Virus record (IMG/VR): IMGVR_UViG_3300005294_000057
Coordinates: 1-38,634 of that record
Length of the DNA stretch: 38,634 bases
Strand: one strand, 5' to 3'
Source: a virus
Numbering within the stretch: the stretch's first letter is position 1; each line of letters opens with the position of its first letter. The position numbers and the translations under genes were made by a program. This document shows, piece after piece, positions 8,567 through 13,635 of the stretch. A model generated the notes under the pieces. It was not told the DNA's origin. It did not search any database and saw nothing but the letters and a program-made list of their open reading frames with translations.

Positions 8567-8893
8567 CTATGCACTGTGCCGAGCATTTTTTTCGTTTTTC
8601 ATTTCTTGCTGAAACTCTTCGACGACGATCTTAATGTCGGCCGCATGTTTGACGCATTCGTCGATAAACTCGTTGGTATATGCCTCTGCGGCATTCTGAA
8701 CGATGTTTCCTAGGGCCCAGGCGCCGAGGGCAACGGCGATCTTCTTGTGAATCTTCAGATCGGCCGGAAGATGATTCTTGACGATGTTGTACACAATGAT
8801 GCCCACACCGTACGTGACGCCATAGCCGAGAACCTTCTTAACCACGTCAATTTTATCGACAGTGTATTCTTTCTTGCCGATCGTGAAATTCAT
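8567..8893 (-). CDS. small membrane protein
   Basis: 108 aa. The predicted longer frame begins at 8962, but the promoter-like element at 8915-8946 lies inside that extension, so I place the start at the ATG at 8893. A hydrophobic stretch at about 21-38 and a second weaker one at 51-66 suggest one or two membrane segments, followed by a charged C-terminal helix rich in Glu and Lys. It is flanked by its own promoter-like element and terminator. Function unknown. Confidence 0.75.
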   Translation of the reverse strand: MNFTIGKKEYTVDKIDVVKKVLGYGVTYGVGIIVYNIVKNHLPADLKIHKKIAVALGAWALGNIVQNAAEAYTNEFIDECVKHAADIKIVVEEFQQEMKNEKNARHSA

Positions 8894-8914
8894 AAGACGT
8901 CTTTCTGTGAAGTA

Positions 8915-8946
8915 GGGTCTCATTAAGACCCATGTTTTTCCTGCGA
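8915..8946 (-). promoter_or_regulatory. repeated promoter-like element, copy a
   Basis: Minus-strand reading TCGCAGGAAAAACATGGG followed by TCTTAATGAGACCC. It matches three other copies at 12065, 12385 and 12827 over more than 30 bases. CTTAAT replaces the TATAAT of the other copies. No TTGACA lies at the usual distance. It sits about 22 nt before the ATG at 8893. Confidence 0.7.
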
Positions 8947-9018
8947 GTTGGGATGGGCGCATGTTAATCCACGGGGAGGTGATTACACGGCTGTCGTTTA
9001 AAGTCGAGCATCCGGAAT

Positions 9019-9065
9019 AAGACGACTGTTAAGGAGAGATTGTTCTTGAGAACCCCCATCGTCTT
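9019..9065 (-). other. inverted repeat after the gene at 9085-9798
   Basis: AAGACGA and TCGTCTT form a 7-bp outer stem, with a smaller GTTCT/AGAAC hairpin inside. It begins 20 nt after the TAA at 9085. The following bases (ATTCC) are not a U-run, so it may be a weak terminator or an RNA end-stabilising structure. Confidence 0.3.
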
Positions 9066-9084
9066 TGCTGACTCCCAAATATAA

Positions 9085-9798
9085 CTATCGACTCATTCGT
9101 CGACGGTGAACCATATTGAACTGATCCTGAGACATCTTGGTAATGTCGGTCCCCACCAGAGCGTTGAACTCGTCATCACTCAGACTCAGGAGCTCCTGCT
9201 CCGAATACTCCTCATACGCCTTTTGTCCAAGGAAGTCCTCACGAGCCTTGTTCTCCATTGCCTGAAGCACTCGATCGGTATTCTTAGACTCGGGCTTGAT
9301 CTCCTCGAAGCTTATGCCGGCTTCCATATCAGCGATAACCTCACTAGTAGATCGAGTCCCGCTATCCAGTTCTAGCGCCATCATCTTCACTTGAGCCGTA
9401 TTCTTCTCGTTAATGATGCCCTTGGGCATCACTCCCAAAAGGAAGTTGGAAGATGCCTCGGCGCTGGTCATAAGCTCAAGCATAAGTGCGTCAAAAGCTT
9501 GGGACCCCTTGAATTGCCGAGCATATTCACTCATGGTCTGGCCGGGAAGAATCTCACCCTTGTCGAAGACGTCGTCGGACACTCGCTTGCCATAAGCAGC
9601 AAGAACCATGGTCTCCATGGACTCGATCATGGCCTGGGTGTCTTTCTTATCGATGAGAACCTGCATGTGGTTCAGAAAGTTCTGCCCTCCATCACCGCCG
9701 TACTTCTTGACCAGCTCGGTTCTGGACATGTGGAAATACTCGATAACGACTCTCGATTTTCCCTCGAAATCCTCGAAAGCGATTTCCTTCTTGAGCAC
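9085..9798 (-). CDS. putative tail-assembly-chaperone-like protein
   Basis: 237 aa, starting with GTG at 9798. The N-terminal 140 residues show the pattern EIAFEDFEGKSRVVIEYFHM, then VLAAYGKR, then QAFDALMLELMTSAEASSNF and a glycine-proline exit (GVMPKG). This resembles proteins I associate with tail assembly chaperones in Gram-positive phages. Unusually, it lies 5 kb beyond the tail genes, among membrane proteins. The leader upstream (9805-9859) can form competing hairpins, and the start codon follows one of them directly with only AGAG as a ribosome binding site, so its translation may be controlled. Function by resemblance only. Confidence 0.6.
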   Translation of the reverse strand: MLKKEIAFEDFEGKSRVVIEYFHMSRTELVKKYGGDGGQNFLNHMQVLIDKKDTQAMIESMETMVLAAYGKRVSDDVFDKGEILPGQTMSEYARQFKGSQAFDALMLELMTSAEASSNFLLGVMPKGIINEKNTAQVKMMALELDSGTRSTSEVIADMEAGISFEEIKPESKNTDRVLQAMENKAREDFLGQKAYEEYSEQELLSLSDDEFNALVGTDITKMSQDQFNMVHRRRMSR

Positions 9799-9804
9799 TT
9801 TTCT

Positions 9805-9859
9805 CTACTTTCAGTTGAGGGGTGAAAGTAGGGTTCCTGCCCCTCAGCAAGAACCCTAC
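9805..9859 (-). promoter_or_regulatory. leader with two mutually exclusive hairpins
   Basis: Helix B pairs 9828-9836 with 9851-9859 (GTAGGGTTC/GAACCCTAC). Helix A pairs 9805-9813 with 9823-9831 (CTACTTTCA/TGAAAGTAG). They share bases 9828-9831, so both cannot form fully. The loops contain TGAGGGG and CCCCTCA, which are complementary, allowing a loop-loop contact or a third helix. Helix A ends 7 nt before the GTG start at 9798. The layout is what an attenuator or translational switch would look like. Helix B could also act as a weak terminator for the gene ending at 9871. Confidence 0.5.
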
Positions 9860-9870
9860 GGAAATATGAT

Positions 9871-10176
9871 TCAGCGCTTCTCGTTGGTCGTCTTCTTATC
9901 GACAACGACCTTCTCCGTCTCGGTCACCTCGACATCAGCAACCTCATCGACGTTCTTCGCTGCACGACGCTTCATGAGCAAGTAGGCGCCCGTTCCGACG
10001 GTGACCAGGGCAAGTGCCGTCACCCCCGCCACGAGGATTCCACGCTTGTTCTTGGAAGCGGTGTCGATGACATCGATCGCCGCGCTCATACCACTGTCCA
10101 TCAGAGCCGGCGCCGCCTCAGCGGCCTTCTGAGCAACCGGAACAGCAGCGTCGACGATCTTCTTGGTGTCCGACAT
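9871..10176 (-). CDS. small membrane protein, 101 aa
   Basis: ATG at 10176. Residues 1-40 are an Ala-rich amphipathic region, 46-68 a membrane segment (ILVAGVTALALVTVGTGAYL), and 69-101 a charged tail with many Lys, Glu and Val. The basic residues right after the membrane segment suggest the tail stays in the cytoplasm. The ribosome binding site is a purine-rich run rather than a clear GGAG. Function unknown; it belongs to the membrane-protein island. Confidence 0.75.
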   Translation of the reverse strand: MSDTKKIVDAAVPVAQKAAEAAPALMDSGMSAAIDVIDTASKNKRGILVAGVTALALVTVGTGAYLLMKRRAAKNVDEVADVEVTETEKVVVDKKTTNEKR

Positions 10177-10249
10177 AATGTTTTTCTCTTTCTCTTTTGG
10201 GAAGATGATTTAGCAGATTATACTGCTGAAATGTCTCTCGACATGTTCG

Positions 10250-11029
10250 CTAATGGCGAAATTTGCTTTTGTCCAACCCCGGAGGGTTCTTGTAGTTAAT
10301 CGCCATGCCGACGGTTTGATGACCATCAGGAATGAAGACCGGATCGGTGGATATTTCTATTTGATTTCCCCACCAGCCAATCTCATCGGAAATGCTAGTG
10401 CGATTAAGACCCACGGCTTCGTAGAAATCCGTCAACATCGCATAACCTTGATTGTTGATCTTGGCATTGACGGCATTGACGGCTCGATGAATGGTTTCAT
10501 GATTACTCTTGAATGTTCGATCGGTATAAGGCTCGTAGCAAAGAATTTCGCCGGTCCCCAATACCACAACATGTGTGGCTTGAGGATACCCTTGATCGAC
10601 GCGTCTCTGAGATAACTGTTCTTGAATGCCCCGTTCTTTCTTCTCACCGATGGTGTCTACCACCTGCTCTCGATATTCGTCGAGAGCTCGAGTGCTGATC
10701 TCATATGCCGCGGTCAGTACGGCTGCGCGACGAACACTCGCCCGATGAGCACAAATAATAACCCCAACGGTAAGGACTGCAGTTCCCACCGGTGGAATGA
10801 AGACCTTCCATACAAGGTCTACTTTTTCTTTCATGTCTAGAGGATGGCTTTGCTCCCCCTCGTCAAGGCGCTGTTGTTCTTCGTCGATCATTCGAGCAGC
10901 TTTGAAAGATGCTTTGGCCGTAAGAATTGCGGTGAGAACCACACCTGCGGCACCGGCGCCTACGAGAATAGCCGGTGAATGACGAGAAACAAGCCTCCCC
11001 GCTTGTTTGATCATACTGCTGAAATTCAT
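10250..11029 (-). CDS. DUF6353-like membrane protein, copy B
   Basis: 259 aa, ATG at 11029, overlapping the preceding gene by 4 nt (ATGA). It has the same plan as the gene at 6756-7691: a basic start with SRHSPAILVG, membrane segments at about 19-40 and 75-95, the conserved RRAAVLTAAYEISTRALDEY, then a soluble domain with LTDFYEAVGLNRT and EIGWWGNQ. Both copies share the TAAY...DEYR..VVD pattern. The role is unknown. Two diverged copies in one phage suggest a heteromeric complex or specialised variants. Confidence 0.8.
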   Translation of the reverse strand: MNFSSMIKQAGRLVSRHSPAILVGAGAAGVVLTAILTAKASFKAARMIDEEQQRLDEGEQSHPLDMKEKVDLVWKVFIPPVGTAVLTVGVIICAHRASVRRAAVLTAAYEISTRALDEYREQVVDTIGEKKERGIQEQLSQRRVDQGYPQATHVVVLGTGEILCYEPYTDRTFKSNHETIHRAVNAVNAKINNQGYAMLTDFYEAVGLNRTSISDEIGWWGNQIEISTDPVFIPDGHQTVGMAINYKNPPGLDKSKFRH

Positions 11030-11283
11030 GAAGTACTCTTCTTCCGAATGTGGGTTATCAACTCGTCAAAGCTGTCGAAATGATGCGACTTCGTGTAATA
11101 TACGCCCGATTCTAGAGCGCGTCGTTCTTTTTCTTTGAGACGAAACTCCTTTTCTCGAGACGAATGACGTTCTCCATTTTGCCGGCTTTCGGATTTCGAA
11201 CTCCTCACCAGCAAAATAAGAATGATGATTCCGATAAGAATCATCAAAGAACCGTAGGCGTAGAAGATAAATTCAGCTCCCAC
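11026..11283 (-). CDS. small single-pass membrane protein
   Basis: 85 aa, apparently starting with GTG at 11283. Residues 7-27 form a strongly hydrophobic membrane segment, followed by a basic, charged tail (SRQNGERHSSREKEFRLKEK) and a C-terminal DSFDELITHIRKK. The ribosome binding site is poor, so translation may be coupled to the overprinted small ORF ending at 11318. It overlaps the DUF6353-like gene by 4 nt, so the two are probably made together. Confidence 0.65.
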   Translation of the reverse strand: MGAEFIFYAYGSLMILIGIIILILLVRSSKSESRQNGERHSSREKEFRLKEKERRALESGVYYTKSHHFDSFDELITHIRKKSTS

Positions 11284-11317
11284 AATGGTGCGTCTTTCTT
11301 TCGAGGGGCGATGTGGT

Positions 11318-11431
11318 TCAGATACAGGTTTGAAGAAAACCGCCGAAAGCCATAACGATCAGGATCAGAATAACGGCTTTGTACGGAGGCTTTTCTTTTC
11401 TTCGACTAAAGCGTGGATAAATCCGTACCAT
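11318..11431 (-). CDS. overprinted 37-aa membrane peptide
   Basis: ATG at 11431 has AGGAG 5 nt upstream, one of the better ribosome binding sites in the island. The first 67 nt lie inside the gene at 11365-11730 in another frame, and the rest extends past its stop. The peptide has a basic N-terminus (YPRFSRRKEKPPYK) followed by a hydrophobic segment (AVILILIVMAFGGF). It fills the gap before the membrane protein at 11026-11283. It could be a small regulator or lysis-related peptide, but this is a guess. Confidence 0.5.
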   Translation of the reverse strand: MVRIYPRFSRRKEKPPYKAVILILIVMAFGGFLQTCI

Positions 11432-11730
11432 TTCTTCTCCTGAATAGCTCGATGTTTCGCTTCGTATTGATTGCGGATCTTCTTCATTTTCCGATGTTCT
11501 TTCATCGGCTTGAAGATCTTATTCAACCAGGCCCAGCTGGAGTTCAGAAGAACCGCCAGGAATACCGCAATAGACAAATATTGAATGGCGGGAAAAGCGA
11601 AATTCGAGTTTTCCATCAAGAAGGAGAGGATTCCCAGTCCCATGGTTACTGCAAGAATTCCCAACACCACCTTCGCGACGATGAGGAAAGTGTCGAGAAG
11701 GTCAATCACGAGAGGGGTGATACTAGACAT
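11365..11730 (-). CDS. two-pass membrane protein, 121 aa
   Basis: ATG at 11730 with an AAGGTAAGG purine run upstream. Hydrophobic segments at about 15-38 and 48-67 are followed by a long basic cytoplasmic-type helix (KPMKEHRKMKKIRNQYEAK). The topology is holin-like, but a better holin candidate lies at 12866-13240, so I do not call it one. It starts a run of co-directional membrane-protein genes after the terminator at 11786-11817. Confidence 0.75.
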   Translation of the reverse strand: MSSITPLVIDLLDTFLIVAKVVLGILAVTMGLGILSFLMENSNFAFPAIQYLSIAVFLAVLLNSSWAWLNKIFKPMKEHRKMKKIRNQYEAKHRAIQEKKWYGFIHALVEEKKSLRTKPLF

Positions 11731-11785
11731 TGCCTTACCTTTCCGATACTAGGGGGTGATAAGAATAGTCCCTGCAGATCAACTC

Positions 11786-11817
11786 AAAAGCCGCCTCGAT
11801 GCGCAATCAAAGACGGC
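11786..11817 (-). terminator. intrinsic terminator-like hairpin
   Basis: On the minus strand GCCGTCT pairs with AGGCGGC (one G-U pair) around a 14-nt loop and is followed by TTTTGAG. It lies in the 170-nt gap between the genes at 11901-12041 and 11365-11730. A wider inverted repeat (TCCCTGCAG at 11769-11777 with CTGCAGGGA at 11835-11843) encloses it. Confidence 0.5.
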
Positions 11818-11852
11818 CCCCGGAATAACCTGACCTGCAGGGAAGTACAGTG

Positions 11853-11890
11853 AAAACCATAGGACCGGAATAACAGTGTGGTCTATGGTT
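11853..11890 (-). terminator. terminator-like hairpin after the 46-aa gene
   Basis: AACCATAG at 11855-11862 pairs with CTATGGTT at 11883-11890. Alternatively GACC/GGTC extends the stem with one bulged base. On the minus strand the stem ends in TTTTCAC. It starts 10 nt after the TGA at 11901, as expected for a terminator of a single-gene unit. Confidence 0.5.
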
Positions 11891-11900
11891 GTTGAGGGGT

Positions 11901-12041
11901 TCAGTTGGAGGTATTGTTGTCGATGGGGAACGCGGTGCGAAGGGTCTTGGCGATGATCATGCGGGAACCAATGTGGGTAGCAATGGTAACAGCAGTGACA
12001 ACGGCAATCTTGGCAACGGCGATCTTCTGGTCGCGGGTCAT
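11901..12041 (-). CDS. small hydrophobic protein, 46 aa
   Basis: ATG at 12041 with TAAGGAG 7 nt upstream; TGA at 11901. The peptide begins with charged residues, then a run rich in Ala, Val, Ile and Thr (AVAKIAVVTAVTIATHIG) that could be a membrane helix, then a short polar tail. Its own promoter-like element (12065-12097) and terminator-like hairpin flank it. A plus-strand frame of 144 codons covers the same bases but has no ribosome binding site or matching context. Confidence 0.7.
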   Translation of the reverse strand: MTRDQKIAVAKIAVVTAVTIATHIGSRMIIAKTLRTAFPIDNNTSN

Positions 12042-12064
12042 AATAAGCTCCTTAACTGGGACTG

Positions 12065-12097
12065 GGGTTCTCATTATAACCCATGTTTTTCTTGCGA
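12065..12097 (-). promoter_or_regulatory. repeated promoter-like element, copy b
   Basis: Minus-strand reading TCGCAAGAAAAACATGGG, then TTATAATGAGAACCC. TATAAT is a perfect -10 hexamer. GGGTT and AACCC form a dyad across it. No consensus -35 is present, while TCGCAAG is conserved in its place. The ATG at 12041 follows 24 nt later, with TAAGGAG between. Confidence 0.75.
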
Positions 12098-12107
12098 GGC
12101 TTATTCG

Positions 12108-12131
12108 AAAATTCCCTCTGGGGAATTTTTT
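12108..12131 (-). terminator. terminator hairpin after the 52-aa gene
   Basis: Perfect 9-bp stem AAAATTCCC/GGGAATTTT with a 4-nt loop, flanked by A and T runs on both sides, so it could act in either direction. It starts 4 nt after the TAA at 12135 and separates that gene from the promoter-like element at 12065-12097. Confidence 0.65.
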
Positions 12132-12134
12132 GGG

Positions 12135-12293
12135 TTACTTTTTGCCGAGCAAACTCTGAAGATATCGAGTGCCAAAGTAGATCGCGCCGATAACCAAACC
12201 CGTTTTAATCAACTTCACCTGAGAAGGTTTGTTGAGATTGGTGGCATCGCCGATCGTTTTTGCTGCACCGTCGAACATGTTGTTGATGCTCAT
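12135..12293 (-). CDS. small membrane-type protein, 52 aa
   Basis: ATG at 12293 with AAAGGA upstream; TAA at 12135. The N-terminal half is polar (SINNMFDGAAKTIGDATNL), the second half carries a short hydrophobic stretch (TGLVIGAIYFG, about 31-41) and a basic end. It is preceded by an unusually long leader (about 90 nt) with an 11-bp hairpin and by a promoter-like element. Function unknown. Confidence 0.7.
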   Translation of the reverse strand: MSINNMFDGAAKTIGDATNLNKPSQVKLIKTGLVIGAIYFGTRYLQSLLGKK

Positions 12294-12327
12294 GATGATT
12301 CCTTTCATGGAAATGGGATATAAAGAT

Positions 12328-12357
12328 AATTAATATCCCTAGTTCAGGATATTAATT
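12328..12357 (-). promoter_or_regulatory. 5' leader hairpin of the 52-aa gene
   Basis: Perfect 11-bp arms AATTAATATCC/GGATATTAATT with an 8-nt loop. It lies between the promoter-like element (12385-12417) and the ATG at 12293. No U-run follows on the minus strand beyond the stem. It could protect the transcript 5' region or control readthrough. Confidence 0.45.
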
Positions 12358-12384
12358 AATGTACGATTAATCTTCGAACCACAA

Positions 12385-12417
12385 GGGTTCTCATTATAGG
12401 ATGTGTTTTTCTTGCGA
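12385..12417 (-). promoter_or_regulatory. repeated promoter-like element, copy c
   Basis: Minus-strand reading TCGCAAGAAAAACACATCC, then TATAATGAGAACCC. It keeps the upstream TCGCAAGAAAAACA block, TATAAT and GAGAACCC, but lacks the GGGTT arm seen in copy b. The preceding bases are very A/T-rich (12417-12445). Confidence 0.72.
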
Positions 12418-12448
12418 AAGAAAAAAATATATACCATGTAAAAAGAAG

Positions 12449-12483
12449 AGGCGTGTAAGCATAAACTTTCTTCTTACACGCCT
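12449..12483 (-). terminator. strong intrinsic terminator
   Basis: Perfect 11-bp stem AGGCGTGTAAG/CTTACACGCCT with a 13-nt loop. On the minus strand it is followed by CTTCTTTTT. It lies 38 nt after the stop of the gene at 12521-12805 and isolates it from the next promoter-like element. Confidence 0.8.
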
Positions 12484-12520
12484 TTCTTGGCTTCCATTTT
12501 GACGTTGGGGAATCGTCGGG

Positions 12521-12805
12521 TTATCGGATCCGGATGAAGCCCATAGCTTTCGACGTCACCACACCGAGTTTCTCATGGTTGAGGATGAGCAGGACGGCAA
12601 GAATACTCGCGGCTGCTGAAACCAGTGCGTCAGGACTGACCCGAGAGGAACTATTACGTTCCTTCATCTGGTACAGTTTGCCGAGCTGGTCAACAAGCTT
12701 CGAGTATTCCTCACTATCCGGATGCATCTCCTTGATATGAGTTTCAAGAGTGCTGATGATGTCGTTAAGCGAAGGATTCTTCTTCCAAGGGATACGGTTG
12801 AACAT
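12521..12805 (-). CDS. C-terminally anchored membrane protein, 94 aa
   Basis: ATG at 12805 with AAAGGAG 6 nt upstream. The first 50 residues are charged and helical; a membrane segment spans about 60-77 (ALVSAAASILAVLLILN), followed by HEKLGVVTSKAMGFIRIR. The pattern SPD...A...A.LLIL.HEK..V.TSKA.GF is one I recognise in uncharacterised small phage proteins of Gram-positive hosts. It forms a single-gene unit with the promoter-like element at 12827-12859 and the strong terminator at 12449-12483. Confidence 0.8.
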   Translation of the reverse strand: MFNRIPWKKNPSLNDIISTLETHIKEMHPDSEEYSKLVDQLGKLYQMKERNSSSRVSPDALVSAAASILAVLLILNHEKLGVVTSKAMGFIRIR

Positions 12806-12826
12806 GGCGTTCTCCTTTGATCACAT

Positions 12827-12859
12827 GGGTTCTCATTATAAGCCATGTTTTCCTTGCGA
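12827..12859 (-). promoter_or_regulatory. repeated promoter-like element, copy d
   Basis: Minus-strand reading TCGCAAGGAAAACATGGC, then TTATAATGAGAACCC. It begins directly after the holin stop codon at 12866 and precedes the ATG at 12805 by 21 nt. TATAAT is a perfect -10; no TTGACA is present. Confidence 0.75.
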
Positions 12860-12865
12860 TCCCCA

Positions 12866-13240
12866 TTAACGAACGGTGACTTTAAAGATGACTTCATTTT
12901 TCTGTGGAATAACGTTCATCGCATCATCACTGTTCAATGCCAAGACAAAATCTGGAGATTCACCTTCGGGTGTATGAACAACAGTAAGGTTTCCATCATA
13001 TCGAGATTCACTGTTGTTATAATTTCTCGAAGAGACACCCAGTAAAATTCCGAGAAAAGTATTGATTACGGTAATGGTGGCAGCAATTTCTTCAGTATAA
13101 GGAAATCCCCAAATCTGTGACAATCCCAAATATAGTGCCGCCAAACCGGGAAGAACTATTGTTGCTACCCATTTGAGCTTATCATAAGAACGGTTGTTCA
13201 ATAGAGGCCCGAGTGACGCCTTCTGTGGGTTTTCTGTCAT
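12866..13240 (-). CDS. holin, r1t-type
   Basis: 124 aa; the ATG at 13240 has AGGAG with good spacing, so the 27-residue upstream extension of the open frame is not used. Two membrane segments (about 24-42 and 50-69) carry the pattern KLKWVATIVLPGLAALYLGL, IWGFPYTEE and TFLGILLGVS, typical of phage r1t-like holins. Holins open the cytoplasmic membrane so that the endolysin reaches the wall. A soluble C-terminal tail of about 50 residues is longer than the minimal family. It overlaps the preceding gene by 59 nt. The endolysin is about 22 kb away. Confidence 0.85.
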   Translation of the reverse strand: MTENPQKASLGPLLNNRSYDKLKWVATIVLPGLAALYLGLSQIWGFPYTEEIAATITVINTFLGILLGVSSRNYNNSESRYDGNLTVVHTPEGESPDFVLALNSDDAMNVIPQKNEVIFKVTVR

Positions 13241-13592
13241 AACCCTTCTCCTGTTCGCGACGGGGGTTGGATAACTCAACATAAAGAGGAGGGTTTTTGA
13301 GAGGAAGGCTCTCGACCGCATGCATAATACGATCGACCAAACCGTTTCCGCCTATGGCTTTATAAGGCTCATAAAACAGAATTCTAAATTCCTCAAACTC
13401 ATCCTTGGTTATCCACCCACGCTCAACATAACTCATGCCTCGCTGACTTAGCTCAACACTGGCCAAGCCCATTAATAGACGAGTGGAGGCACTCCGTCTT
13501 TTTTCCCGGTGCGTATACCACGCCCAGAAACCGGAGGACCCCATGACTACTCCAAATAATGTGAAGAAAGTCGTTGTTATCCAACCGCCCAT
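13182..13592 (-). CDS. lysis-associated membrane protein (holin partner)
   Basis: 136 aa, with ATG at 13592 preceded by GGAGG. The open frame extends further upstream, but that part overlaps the FN3 gene and lacks a ribosome binding site. One N-terminal membrane segment (about 5-25) is followed by the pattern LLMGLASVELSQRGMSYVERGWITKDEF and YEPYKAIGGNGL. I recognise this as a phage protein usually found beside the holin in Gram-positive phages. Its exact role (second holin, antiholin or accessory) is not established to my knowledge. Confidence 0.75.
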   Translation of the reverse strand: MGGWITTTFFTLFGVVMGSSGFWAWYTHREKRRSASTRLLMGLASVELSQRGMSYVERGWITKDEFEEFRILFYEPYKAIGGNGLVDRIMHAVESLPLKNPPLYVELSNPRREQEKGYDRKPTEGVTRASIEQPFL

Positions 13593-13635
13593 GATTCCTC
13601 CATATCTACCTCCCCGTAGTGGAAGACGGTCGAAA

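Noticed and set aside
8964-9059. 31-aa minus frame starting at 9059
   Set aside because: No ribosome binding site, overlap with an inverted repeat, and no protein-like conservation signal that I recognise.
10211-10228. TATAAT hexamer within an AGCAG/CTGCT dyad upstream of the gene at 9871
   Set aside because: It lacks the upstream and downstream blocks of the repeated element and has no -35 box, so a promoter call is not justified.
11889-12323. Plus-strand open frame of 144 codons
   Set aside because: It covers two convincing minus-strand small genes with their own ribosome binding sites, promoter-like elements and terminators; no plus-strand ribosome binding site is seen.
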